Of a stretch of 64,000 bases of DNA, positions 52,360-61,000 are shown in pieces. Where the stretch lies: contig OW818698.1 in NCBI GenBank assembly GCA_942493375.1, forward strand, positions 3,906,001 through 3,970,000, written 5' to 3'. The notes under the pieces were generated by a model. It had not been told where the DNA came from, made no database searches, and saw only the letters and a program-made list of their open reading frames with translations. The translations under genes were made by a program, and so were the position numbers. Each line of letters begins with the position of its first letter. The stretch's first letter is position 1. The DNA is from G942493375 sp942493375. Lineage in GTDB: Bacteria > Armatimonadota > UBA5829.

Positions 52360-52995
52360 ATGGCATTCTTTTTGTTATTGATGATAATTGGATTGGCTAT
52401 GGTCCTGGCGCCTTTCTTTGTTGAGGTAGCCATAATGACAAGATTACTTCTCACGATGGTGGGTATGTTGACTACCGTGTTTGGCTTGAACTTAGTTTTG
52501 ATTAACCAGTGGTACCGCAAGGCATCTGCTGATGAGGCGATTGTCCGTACTGGATCTGGAGGGACGAAGGTTGTTATTGATGGCGGAATCCTGGTGCTGT
52601 CGTTTTTGCATAAGTTGATTCGTGTGCCACTCAAGGTCAGGAAGATTGCATTCGATCTTGCAGGATCAGATGGGTTAGTAACGAAGGATAAGCAGACATT
52701 GGAAGTGCATTCAGAGTTCTACGTGCGTGTGGGTGCCACCCCTGAGCAAGTGGAGAAAGCTTCCAGGTTGTTTGGTGAACAATCATCCAGTGACAATGTG
52801 TTCGAAGACATGGTACGAGTAAAACTTATTAACGCCATGCGCTCAGTTGCAGGTAAATATGACCAGGCTGAATTGAATTCAGATGGGGAAGCGTTTGCTG
52901 CTTCAGTGAAAGAACTTGTTGTTAAGGAAATAGAGCCGGATGGTTTAGTTCTTGAAACAGCTGCTATTTCCAAAATGCCCATAATAGGTATATAA
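52360..52995 (+). CDS. Flotillin-like protein, short copy without coiled coil
   Basis: The protein has 211 residues. The N-terminal hydrophobic hairpin (~1-50) and SPFH domain (~55-200) align throughout with the product at 54015 (for example IVRTGSGG.KVVIDGGILVL, HSEFYVRVGATPEQV and KEIEPDGLVLETAAISK). At the point where the long copy continues with LDQTDPAHL, this one ends in MPIIGI and a stop. It therefore lacks the Ala/Glu/Gln-rich coiled coil that drives flotillin assembly. The frame is intact up to the break and has clear coding character. It may be a functional short partner or a recent 3' truncation. Confidence 0.7.
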   Translation: MAFFLLLMIIGLAMVLAPFFVEVAIMTRLLLTMVGMLTTVFGLNLVLINQWYRKASADEAIVRTGSGGTKVVIDGGILVLSFLHKLIRVPLKVRKIAFDLAGSDGLVTKDKQTLEVHSEFYVRVGATPEQVEKASRLFGEQSSSDNVFEDMVRVKLINAMRSVAGKYDQAELNSDGEAFAASVKELVVKEIEPDGLVLETAAISKMPIIGI

Positions 52996-53018
52996 TAGGT
53001 CTAAATAGGGTATAATAA

Positions 53019-53043
53019 CATAAGATAAAGGTTTTACCTTATG
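53019..53043 (+). terminator. Weak hairpin after the short flotillin
   Basis: CATAAG/CTTATG with an inner AAGGT/ACCTT surrounds TTT. Just before it, 52982-53018 holds ATAATAGGT-like short direct repeats and a TATAAT. The function is uncertain. Confidence 0.3.
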
Positions 53044-53271
53044 ACTCTGCGGCAATCAAGCAATCGATAAATATGTTATATTGTCAACAATGATGACAAA
53101 ATTAGCCGAATCGGAGAATTTGATGACTATTTGTTTTGTGTGGACGCTATAATTACGTCTGTTTGCCTGGATTTTTGATACACGGTTCAATTGGACATTT
53201 TGCAGACAAATTGCCAGGAATGCTTAAGTGGTGTTGATTGACCTGGGGAAAGGAACTCAGAGGAGTAAGAA

Positions 53272-53970
53272 ATGACATTTGACGACTATCTTCAATGGTG
53301 GAATGTTGTGTATCTGGCGCCACTGGCCATTTCATTAATCTGGATATTGGCTTCAGCGATGGGTGGGATGCACGTAGGTGCTGCTCACACCGGTGGAACG
53401 CACGGAGTGGGGCATGGATTTGGTCACGGTCATGGACTGGGACATCACCACGATATCGGCCATGCACACAATAGTGCACACTCTCATAGTGGGCATGAAT
53501 CTGGGTTTTCACAGAAGGTTATGGATATTCTGGGAATTGGGCAGGTCCCCATAACTTTGCTTCTAGGCATATTCATGTTCTGCTGGGGAGCCTGTGGTAT
53601 GGCGATGAACCAATTTTTCTCTGGGATAAGTAAATATCCAAACGCCTATATCTGGCCATCAATGGGCATTACATTCCTGGTAAGCTTTGTAATTACCAGG
53701 ATGATGGCAGCTATAGTGGCGAGGACGCTTCCAACTGAAGAAACTTTCGGAATCTCCAGGAACGAGTTGGTCGGTTCAACTGGTAAGGCTGTATTCACTA
53801 TTTCCGCAATTGGTGGGACTGTGGATATCTATGATAAATACGGAACTGTGCACAGAGAGCAGGCCAGGACGAGTGATGAGGATGGTAATGTAATTCCGGG
53901 AACTGAAGTGCTTATTCTGGACTACGATGTTTCTGACCATAAATTTATTGTGAAAGGCGGAGAGTTCTAA
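53272..53970 (+). CDS. YqiJ/NfeD-like OB-fold membrane protein, copy 2 (His-rich loop)
   Basis: The protein has 232 residues; GAGGAG precedes the ATG. The order matches copy 1: helix (~12-31), loop, two helices (~88-147) and OB-fold end (GSTGKAVFTISAIGGTVDI, VLILDYDVSDHKFIVKGGEF). The loop (~34-80) is Gly/His-rich with about 14 His, including GHGHGLGHHHD and SAHSHSGHE. Such a loop is a likely binding site for Zn, Ni, Co or Cu on the outer face of the membrane. A 276-base spacer with a possible -10 box (TATAAT, 53148-53153) separates it from the short flotillin. It pairs with the full-length flotillin 44 bases downstream. Confidence 0.8.
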   Translation: MTFDDYLQWWNVVYLAPLAISLIWILASAMGGMHVGAAHTGGTHGVGHGFGHGHGLGHHHDIGHAHNSAHSHSGHESGFSQKVMDILGIGQVPITLLLGIFMFCWGACGMAMNQFFSGISKYPNAYIWPSMGITFLVSFVITRMMAAIVARTLPTEETFGISRNELVGSTGKAVFTISAIGGTVDIYDKYGTVHREQARTSDEDGNVIPGTEVLILDYDVSDHKFIVKGGEF

Positions 53971-54014
53971 ACTGTTTTGTTTACAACCTCCGAAAATAGA
54001 AAAGGAGAACTTCA

Positions 54015-55877
54015 ATGGGATTTTTTGTACTAATGCTGCTCGTAGGCCTCGCAATGGTTTTGGGGCCGTTCTTTGTTGAGGTCTCTACCTCGACACGATT
54101 TATCTTTCTCGGAATTGGATTAGTGTTGTCTGCGATCAGTACGATCTTCATCGCTATCTTCCAATGGTATCAGCGAGCTTCTGCGGAAGAGGCGATTGTA
54201 AGGACAGGCTCCGGAGGAAGCAAAGTCATAATTGACGGTGGTATCCTGGTATTGCCTTTCCTGCATAAAGTTACGCGAGTGTCGTTGAAAGTCATGAAGC
54301 TTTGCTGTGTTCGCGAAGGTTCAGATGCTTTGATTACCAAAGACTATCTGCGGTCGGACGTGCATTCTGAGTTCTATATGCGTGTTGGCGCCACACCTGA
54401 GCAGGTGCTGAATGCTGCAAGGTCGTTTGGTGAACAGTCAGGCGCTGAAGATGCCATCGACAGTAAAGTTGGAGAGAAACTGATATCAGCATTGCGTTCA
54501 GTCTCTGCAAAGCATGAACTTGCAGAACTTCACTCAGACCGTGAGAGCTTCGCTGGTTCCGTTCAGAGTGTTGTAGCCAAGGAAATAGAACCTAACGGAT
54601 TGATTCTTGAAACTGTTACTATTTCCAGACTGGACCAGACTGATCCGGCACATTTGAATGATAACAACGTTTTCGACGCCCAGGGCAAACGGAAGATCAC
54701 AGAGATTACTACCGCTGCAATGGTTGCCAGAAACATTCTAGAAAGAAGCGCTGAACAAGCTACTACCGAAAAGAACGTCTCTACTCGAAAGAGTGTGTTG
54801 ACCATGCAGCAGGATCAGGCGTTTGCTGAAGCAGAACAGGGTATGCAGATCAACAAGATTCAAGCAGAGAAACAGCGTGAAGCTGATGTCTACCGGATCG
54901 AACAGGAAAAGCAGACTAAGCAAGCGCAGGTAGCTGCGGAGCAGGCTGTGAAGCAAGCCGATATTGCACGTGAACAGGTTGTTCAGACAACTGAGGTCGA
55001 GAAGGTCCGGCAGGTCGAAGTTGCTACCAGAGATCAGCAGATTGCTGTTACTCAGAAAGAGACTGAGAGAGCCATAACCGAGCAGGCCAGGCTTGAAGCT
55101 GAAGCTGCCAGAGAACAGGCAAACCAGAACGTCAAGACTGTCGAGATACTTGCTGGAGCAAAACGAGACGCAGAACAGAGGCTGATTGCTGCAGAGAACG
55201 AAGCTCAACAGGCTTTGGTCCGGAAACAGAGAGAAGCTGACTCTGTGGCATATCAAAGATCTAAGGAAGCAGAAGGCGAACTGCTCGCAGCAGACAGTAG
55301 AGCTAAAGCTACTCTGAAAATGGCTGAAGCAGAATCTCAAGCTAAGAGCCAGTTGGCACAGGGTGAAAGAGATCTGCAGGTGGTTCCGGTTCAAATACTA
55401 GGTGAACAGGTTGAAGTCAGCCGAAAACAGATGGAAGTCGATAAGGCTTCTGCAGAATACAAGCAGATGTATGACAAGTCTGCCATTGAGTTTGAACTTG
55501 CAAAACTTCAGGTTGAAGCTCAGAAGCAGGTGCAGATTGCTATGGCTGGCGCGATAGGAAACTTCGCACAGCAGGGCAACTACACTGTCTATGGAACTCC
55601 TGAGACTATGGCCGACATGATGAGCAAGCTTTCAAAGGGTCTTGGGGTTGGAGCATTTGTAGACGGAATGGGTAAGAGTCTACTTGGTGGAGACGGTTCC
55701 AGAACACCTGCTGAGACTGCTGGAGACCTGGCTGATATGATAGGCGCTGTTGTTAAGAAAGTAACCGGTAAGGACATCCCGATTTCCTCGGAGATGGCTC
55801 AGCAGGTTGCAGGCCTTATAGCCAACGCAGCACCAACAATTCAATCGGCACCGAAACAGGAAAAGCCTAAAGCTTAG
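54015..55877 (+). CDS. Full-length flotillin (YqiK/FloT-like)
   Basis: The protein has 620 residues. The start has AAAGGAG upstream. An N-terminal hydrophobic hairpin (~1-45) anchors it in the membrane. The SPFH/band-7 domain follows (~55-210), then a long coiled coil (~245-500) rich in Ala, Glu and Gln (QAEKQREADVYRIEQEKQTK, EQARLEAEAAREQA), the flotillin hallmark. A hydrophobic, oligomerising C-terminal region follows (AMAGAIGNF, GVGAFVDGMGKSLLGG). Flotillins form rings or rafts that organise membrane microdomains. The gene is the last of the PspA-OB-fold-flotillin run and ends at a strong hairpin. Confidence 0.9.
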   Translation: MGFFVLMLLVGLAMVLGPFFVEVSTSTRFIFLGIGLVLSAISTIFIAIFQWYQRASAEEAIVRTGSGGSKVIIDGGILVLPFLHKVTRVSLKVMKLCCVREGSDALITKDYLRSDVHSEFYMRVGATPEQVLNAARSFGEQSGAEDAIDSKVGEKLISALRSVSAKHELAELHSDRESFAGSVQSVVAKEIEPNGLILETVTISRLDQTDPAHLNDNNVFDAQGKRKITEITTAAMVARNILERSAEQATTEKNVSTRKSVLTMQQDQAFAEAEQGMQINKIQAEKQREADVYRIEQEKQTKQAQVAAEQAVKQADIAREQVVQTTEVEKVRQVEVATRDQQIAVTQKETERAITEQARLEAEAAREQANQNVKTVEILAGAKRDAEQRLIAAENEAQQALVRKQREADSVAYQRSKEAEGELLAADSRAKATLKMAEAESQAKSQLAQGERDLQVVPVQILGEQVEVSRKQMEVDKASAEYKQMYDKSAIEFELAKLQVEAQKQVQIAMAGAIGNFAQQGNYTVYGTPETMADMMSKLSKGLGVGAFVDGMGKSLLGGDGSRTPAETAGDLADMIGAVVKKVTGKDIPISSEMAQQVAGLIANAAPTIQSAPKQEKPKA

Positions 55878-55904
55878 CACATAAGGCTATATCAAGTGAT
55901 AAAA

Positions 55905-55938
55905 GAAAGGCCTGCAGGTTCAAAACTGCAGGCCTTTC
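55905..55938 (+). terminator. Hairpin terminator after the flotillin
   Basis: GAAAGGCCTGCAG (55905-55917) pairs perfectly with 55926-55938 across an 8-base loop. It lies 27 bases after the stop; there is no T-run. Confidence 0.7.
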
Positions 55939-56134
55939 GCGTTCTTGGTATTCGCGATAAACTCAAGTATGACAGGAGCAAAAAACTATGATCTGAAATC
56001 TTTATATCGCAAAATGTTTAAGCTGTGATTGTAGTAGGGTAATAATACTTCTGCTAGAGACAGCAAAGGTTCACATCTGTCAAACAGAATACTTAAGTGA
56101 ATGCTTGCTTGTCACGAATCTGTAACTATTTCTA

Positions 56135-56257
56135 GGGAGCGAAAGCTCCCATCAGATAACGGGCAGGGTTCTAAGCTCTGCCCGAACATACCTGCATTGC
56201 AGTAAAGGCCCACATGCAATGCGGGACGGGCGGTGGGGCTACACGCTCCACCGCCCG
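56135..56257. ncRNA. Candidate structured RNA or array of four stem-loops
   Basis: Four GC-rich hairpins follow one another in an otherwise AT-rich gap. They are GGGAGC-GAAA-GCTCCC (56135-56150, a GNRA tetraloop), CGGGCAGGG with its complement (56160-56184), an 11-bp stem CCTGCATTGCA with TGCAATGCGGG (56191-56225), and a ~13-bp stem CGGGCGGTGG with CCACCGCCCG (56227-56257). There is no open frame, and it matches no RNA family I know (not SRP, 6S, tmRNA or RNase P by their core motifs). It may be a non-coding RNA ending in a terminator stem, or a cluster of palindromic repeats. The strand is unknown. Confidence 0.4.
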
Positions 56258-56308
56258 ACAGGAATTTGGCACTATTCGTGCTATTTGATGTAACAGTTCA
56301 GAGTTGCC

Positions 56309-56390
56309 GGAATTTGTCATCCTGAGGAACGAAGGATCTGCTTTCCATCCAGTAAAAGCAGATCCTTCGTTCCTCAGGATGACAAATTCC
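56309..56390. repeat. 36-bp perfect inverted repeat (dispersed-element type)
   Basis: Arms 56309-56344 and 56355-56390 are perfectly complementary with a 10-base loop. Each contains CATCCTGAGGAACGAAGG, a motif I know as a frequent dispersed intergenic sequence in many bacterial genomes. It ends 18 bases from the stop of the minus-strand gene at 56409 and would form a very stable hairpin in either transcript. Confidence 0.8.
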
Positions 56391-56408
56391 GATATTACTG
56401 ACCTGTTA

Positions 56409-59222
56409 CTATTTGATCAAGTCTTTTGCATGTTTTATCTTTTTAGCTATATCCACATTCCTGGGAAGCTTATTTTGTGCCGTGTTCAAAAGGTCTACTA
56501 CTTTTCGGAAGTCCTGAGGAGTATATGCAGACATTGCCTGTTGCTTGCGAATTAGCTCCAGATCAGCCATTAGCTCATATGAATAGCCATCTTTTGACCC
56601 ATTGAGAGCACGTGCCGCAGCCTGTGTAGCAGCAGACAAATCGGCACTCCTGTATACCGAACCGAATGCCCATTGTTTCTCAGTATCTTCTGGCCATTTA
56701 CTGACATAATACTGGAGTAGGGCCATGAGTAGTCTTGGATTGTCCATGCGTGGATCAGAATATGCTCTGAGTATAGATAAGCAATTTTCTCTGCTCAACG
56801 GTTTTCCCTGTTGTTTGATTATACCAAGTAAATTCTTACCATTAGTGTATCTTTCATCTGACTGCCGCAAGACTTCAGCTTCCTGCCCGATATACTGAGC
56901 GTTAGGGGCCTGATATTCCAGCACCGGACGGTCGTCAGTGTTAATTACTCCCTCGCCTGCGAATTGTTTGGCGCCTTCAGGGGAAAGCACTTGCAGCGCC
57001 AGCAGAGCATCTACTGACGTCACGTTGATGCGGTCCATATCAGCTTTGACCGTCGGTACTAGCAGACGCTGGGCAATTGCATTGTAGTCGGGTTGGAACG
57101 GCTTTCTTGAGCCGACAACGATATAGTCATTCTTAGCACCTTGGAATATAACTGTGTATGGGAACACTTTGTGCATAGTTCGGACGATTATTCTGACAAG
57201 GTCATCAGAAATTTCATATGTGTGGAACCACTGTACGATTACACCATCGGGCTTGAGAATGCGGTCGGCATGGTGGAAGAAATCAATTGAGAAAAGGTTT
57301 CCCATACCAGCGATCCACGGGTTTGTTGGCTCGTTGATGATCGCATCATACTTTTTATTGGTCATAGCCAGAACAGTCCTGGCATCTTCAATTATCAGGT
57401 TCATTTTGGGATTATGCAGGACATCGTGGTTTGCATCTTTAAAGCACTCAGCCGCACGTGCTACTGCCGGACTGATCTCGACGCAGTCCAGGTGAACATC
57501 CGGGTGAGTCACAGCACTGCCCGCAGAGACTCCACTGCCTAACCCGACCATCAATACTTCCCTGGCATCGGTTTTAAAGAGCAAAGGTAATTGGGAGACA
57601 AGCACCTGCGTTGGATTATCGAAATACTCAGAACCTTCTGCCTTACCGTCCACAAACAGAGCGCGGTTGTAGTACCCCTTCTCCTTTGATCCGGCAGCCA
57701 ATACTACAGTAGTTCCACTGCTGTTCTCTTCATAGGAAAGCATAGGCCATTCACTTAATGTGCCGGCATATTTAGCCCAACTTGTAGGAGGCTGATTGTG
57801 ATGTCTGAATGTGCCTCTGGTAAATGACATCGGATTCCATTGGGGCCATGCTAATAATAGAATTACCAGCACCACACCGCTGCAAAGTGCTGTGATTCGG
57901 GTGACTCTATTGGTGTCCGTTGCCCAGAAAAGCCATATACCTATTACCAGGTTTATGATTAAGCCAACTTCTAGTGAATGACGAAGCCCGATCATTGGTA
58001 TCAGGACCATTCCCGTGAGAATTGCTCCTACCAGTGTTCCTCCGGTGTTGGCGCCGTATATAAGTCCCGAGTCCTTCCCGATATCAGTTCCGTGTCGCGC
58101 GACAGCTTTTATCGCAAGCGGCAATGTCATTCCGGAGAAAATTGTCGGAATGGTCATTACGAGGAAGCATAATGCATACTTGAACAGATCGTGAAGCCAG
58201 ATGCTGCTGGGTGTCGGGTTCAGTAGATATGACCATTTCCAGAAGATATATGGAAGCCTTTCATACATTGGAATGCTGATCATTACCATGATTCCGATAA
58301 AGGCTTCAGAGACTGCCAGCCACAGCATTGGATTGGCCCTTAACTTTGGAATGGCACCGACCAGTAGACTACCGATGGCAAGGCCGGTAATGAATGCAGC
58401 GACCATTAGGGTGAAAGAATATGTCGAACTTCCAAGAGTAAAGGCGAATATCCTGATCCACACCAGTTCATAAACCATTGATGCTAAGCCGGATAGGGCC
58501 ATTGCTACTGCTATCGCTATGAACCAGGGATTGCGGGTAGCTTTTGAAACAGCAATACTTTTCTTGTCCTGGACAGGTTCAGGAACCAGGGGTTTGTATA
58601 TATAAGCGAGGACAACAGCAAGCGCACCCAATGTGATGTTTACAACACCTACAAAGTTCAATGTAGAAACCATCCCAAGTGATGGGATTAATGTGAAGCC
58701 TGCCAGTAATGCTCCAATGACTGCACCGCCGCAGTTTGAGAGATACAGCCATTCACCTTTATCTTCATTCGATTTTTCCGGCTGGAAATGCCGCATCAAA
58801 ATTGGAAAGGTTCCACCCATTAGGAATGTCGGTATGAACAGCACGATACCGGCAGTAACCAGTTTTAATAGAGTGAGAGGTGTTCCCCCAAACTCCATTC
58901 CGGAACCGGCCCTGAGTGCCATATCCTGGATCGGGTTTATGAACATAGGATAAGCGATGGCATACAGGCCTATAAATGCCTCCAGCAGTCCGTATACAGC
59001 CAACGGCCTGCGAAGCTTACGGGTATAATCACCCAGTGCCACACTACCTATTGCCAGACCGCCCATGTAAACAGCCAGTACGCACATATGAGCAAGCGTC
59101 GTGTTTCCTAGGAATAAACCAAGGTATCTGGCCCAGGCAACCTCATACACAAGACCACACGCACCACTTACTATGAAGAACAAATATGGTGGAAGAACTT
59201 TGAACCTACTAAACACTATCAA
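56409..59222 (-). CDS. Fused multi-helix transporter-like / spermidine synthase-like protein
   Basis: The protein has 937 residues. The N-terminal ~470 residues hold about 12 hydrophobic helices in two similar halves: FFIVSGACGLVYEVAWARYLGL at the start and ALSGLASMVYELVWIRIF at ~240, both with the '(S/G)GL..(M/V)YE..W.R' signature. Residues ~490-750 are a spermidine synthase-fold methyltransferase-like domain: VLMVGLGSGVSAGSA, LDCVEISPAVARAA and INEPTNPWIAGMGNLFS. In this last motif the usual spermidine synthase Asp pattern is altered. The C-terminal ~180 residues are helical and TPR-like. This 'fused MFS/spermidine synthase' family is widespread but its substrate is uncertain. There is no speD or speE partner nearby. 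Confidence 0.85.
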   Translation of the reverse strand: MIVFSRFKVLPPYLFFIVSGACGLVYEVAWARYLGLFLGNTTLAHMCVLAVYMGGLAIGSVALGDYTRKLRRPLAVYGLLEAFIGLYAIAYPMFINPIQDMALRAGSGMEFGGTPLTLLKLVTAGIVLFIPTFLMGGTFPILMRHFQPEKSNEDKGEWLYLSNCGGAVIGALLAGFTLIPSLGMVSTLNFVGVVNITLGALAVVLAYIYKPLVPEPVQDKKSIAVSKATRNPWFIAIAVAMALSGLASMVYELVWIRIFAFTLGSSTYSFTLMVAAFITGLAIGSLLVGAIPKLRANPMLWLAVSEAFIGIMVMISIPMYERLPYIFWKWSYLLNPTPSSIWLHDLFKYALCFLVMTIPTIFSGMTLPLAIKAVARHGTDIGKDSGLIYGANTGGTLVGAILTGMVLIPMIGLRHSLEVGLIINLVIGIWLFWATDTNRVTRITALCSGVVLVILLLAWPQWNPMSFTRGTFRHHNQPPTSWAKYAGTLSEWPMLSYEENSSGTTVVLAAGSKEKGYYNRALFVDGKAEGSEYFDNPTQVLVSQLPLLFKTDAREVLMVGLGSGVSAGSAVTHPDVHLDCVEISPAVARAAECFKDANHDVLHNPKMNLIIEDARTVLAMTNKKYDAIINEPTNPWIAGMGNLFSIDFFHHADRILKPDGVIVQWFHTYEISDDLVRIIVRTMHKVFPYTVIFQGAKNDYIVVGSRKPFQPDYNAIAQRLLVPTVKADMDRINVTSVDALLALQVLSPEGAKQFAGEGVINTDDRPVLEYQAPNAQYIGQEAEVLRQSDERYTNGKNLLGIIKQQGKPLSRENCLSILRAYSDPRMDNPRLLMALLQYYVSKWPEDTEKQWAFGSVYRSADLSAATQAAARALNGSKDGYSYELMADLELIRKQQAMSAYTPQDFRKVVDLLNTAQNKLPRNVDIAKKIKHAKDLIK

Positions 59223-59340
59223 ATACGCGAGTCATTAGAACAGTATGTCTGGTTGACCCGCTCCCTCCCAAAAGTTTTGAGCAATTAACTGATACATTAT
59301 GCTTGTTAACAACCTACCGGTCAAGGTCTTTAGGATACCA

Positions 59341-59372
59341 TTGAACCTAGGTTTTGCCTGGTGTGGTAAAAT
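59341..59372 (+). promoter_or_regulatory. Possible extended -10 promoter with palindrome before the GlcD-like gene
   Basis: TGGTAAAAT (59364-59372) is an extended -10 box. Upstream is the perfect palindrome AACCTAGGTT (59344-59353), a possible operator. The ATG is 30 bases downstream. Confidence 0.4.
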
Positions 59373-59401
59373 ATGCTCATAAATTGCTGGAGAGGCGCAA
59401 A

Positions 59402-60916
59402 ATGAAAGATGGTTTGATACAGGATTGGAGCAGCGAACACGAGGACTTCCTTAGGGATGAATCCCGTCGAATCGGTGAAGCACAGTCGATATCTTTTCCG
59501 ACATGCGAAGAGGACGTTTGTGAGGTTGTTCGCAGTATTAATATGACTGGTGGCAGCATAACAACACAGGGTGCACGAACAGGAATCGTTGCGGGTGCGG
59601 TGCCTCAGGGAGGTCATGTGCTCAATCTGAGTCGCATGAAACATATAGAGGACTTCCACTCCGACAATTCAGGCAAACAGGTCGTCACGGTCCAGCCAGG
59701 TGCGTTATTGGACGAGATACGTGATGCTGTGAGCGCCCAATCCGCATTCTTTCCGCCTGACCCAACTGAAACTTCCGCTGCAATTGGTGGAATGGTTGCT
59801 TCAAATGCCTCTGGAGCAATGTCTTTCCATTACGGCCCAACACGCAATTGGGTGATTTCAATGCGTGTTGTTCTGGGAGATGGGGATATAATCAGCCTTA
59901 AACGCGGAGAAATTTTCGCCGATGGCAGAAAATTTTCAGTGACCACTGAATCCGGTAGAGTAATATCCGGTGTGCTGCCTACCTATAATGTCCCGGCAGT
60001 CAAATCAGCAGCAGGATATTATGTTGCTGATAATATGGACTTAATAGATTTATTCATCGGGATGGAAGGCACCCTGGGTATTGTAACCGAGATCAATCTC
60101 AGCTTGATTGATAAGCCTGCTGCACTCTGTGGACTTACGGTTTTTCTGCCTGATGAAGCATCGGCTCTGCAATTAGTCCGTGTTTTACGTTGTGAGAATG
60201 CTGACCAGGATTTACAGACAAGACCGGTAGCCATTGAATTATTCAACTCGGAGGCACTTAATTTGCTCCGCAGTGCAAAAGAGAAGTATTCGGCATTCAG
60301 CAAAATACCTGCCCTGAAACCGCACTACCATACAGCTATATACACTGAGTTTCATGGCGAAAGCGACGATGAACTGGAAGAGATAGCAATGCAGGTCATG
60401 GAAGCTGCGATGGAACTCGGTGGCAGCGACGAAGATACATGGTATGCAACCAATGACCACGAGCTTGAACCCCAAAAAGCATTCAGGCACGCTATTCCGG
60501 AAGCAGTTAATCTGCTTATTGATGAGCGTCGGAGAATTGACCCGGAAATCACTAAACTGGGCACAGATATGTCTGTTCCTGATGAGCAACTTGAATATGT
60601 AGTGGATATGTATAACCGGGGCCTGGCGGAGTCAGGATTAGAATCCGTCATATTCGGTCATGTGGGTAATAATCATCTGCATGTAAATATCCTTCCGAAC
60701 ACCCAGGATGAGTATGCAAAAGGCAAGGCTCTTTACATGTCCTGGGCAAAAGAAGTTGTTTCTGTCGGAGGTTCTGTCTCTGCTGAACATGGAATTGGTA
60801 AACTCAAAACAGCATTTCTTGAGATGATGTATGGTCAGAAAGCAATTGAAGAGATGCGTGCGCTAAAGGTGCTCTTTGATCCGAACGGAATACTAAATCC
60901 GGGAAATCTGTTTTAG
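59402..60916 (+). CDS. FAD-binding 2-hydroxyacid dehydrogenase (GlcD / D-lactate dehydrogenase type)
   Basis: The protein has 504 residues from ATG 59402, which has GGAGAGG seven bases upstream; a longer reading from 59354 is not needed. The FAD_binding_4 (PCMH) domain (~35-210) shows TTQGARTGIVAGAVP, FFPPDPTETSAAIGGMVASNASGA (pyrophosphate binding) and DLFIGMEGTLGIVTE. The C-terminal FAD-oxidase domain has VIFGHVGNNHLHVNI, with metal/substrate histidines, and SAEHGIGKLK. It oxidises D-2-hydroxy acids such as glycolate or D-lactate. There is no glcE or glcF partner beside it, so a stand-alone D-lactate dehydrogenase-like enzyme is likely. Confidence 0.88.
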   Translation: MKDGLIQDWSSEHEDFLRDESRRIGEAQSISFPTCEEDVCEVVRSINMTGGSITTQGARTGIVAGAVPQGGHVLNLSRMKHIEDFHSDNSGKQVVTVQPGALLDEIRDAVSAQSAFFPPDPTETSAAIGGMVASNASGAMSFHYGPTRNWVISMRVVLGDGDIISLKRGEIFADGRKFSVTTESGRVISGVLPTYNVPAVKSAAGYYVADNMDLIDLFIGMEGTLGIVTEINLSLIDKPAALCGLTVFLPDEASALQLVRVLRCENADQDLQTRPVAIELFNSEALNLLRSAKEKYSAFSKIPALKPHYHTAIYTEFHGESDDELEEIAMQVMEAAMELGGSDEDTWYATNDHELEPQKAFRHAIPEAVNLLIDERRRIDPEITKLGTDMSVPDEQLEYVVDMYNRGLAESGLESVIFGHVGNNHLHVNILPNTQDEYAKGKALYMSWAKEVVSVGGSVSAEHGIGKLKTAFLEMMYGQKAIEEMRALKVLFDPNGILNPGNLF

Positions 60917-60941
60917 TCACATATCTCTGACAATCTTAAGG

Positions 60942-60947
60942 TATAAT
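60942..60947 (+). promoter_or_regulatory. Perfect -10 box before the last gene
   Basis: TATAAT lies 54 bases before ATG 61001. CTGACA at 60927-60932 is too close to serve as its -35 box. Confidence 0.4.
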
Positions 60948-61000
60948 GCAAAGGTGCTTATCGAATAACGATATAGGCTACATACTTCGGAGGTTTTTTA

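Larger units (their letters stand above)
55878..56408. other. 531-bp convergent intergenic region
   Basis: It holds the flotillin terminator hairpin, about 190 bases of plain AT-rich sequence, the four-hairpin block and the 36-bp inverted repeat. No protein gene is supported here. Confidence 0.6.

Noticed and set aside
56304..56555. A small plus-strand gene overlapping the 36-bp inverted repeat
   Set aside because: It starts inside the hairpin, has no ribosome site and overlaps the end of the well-supported minus-strand gene.
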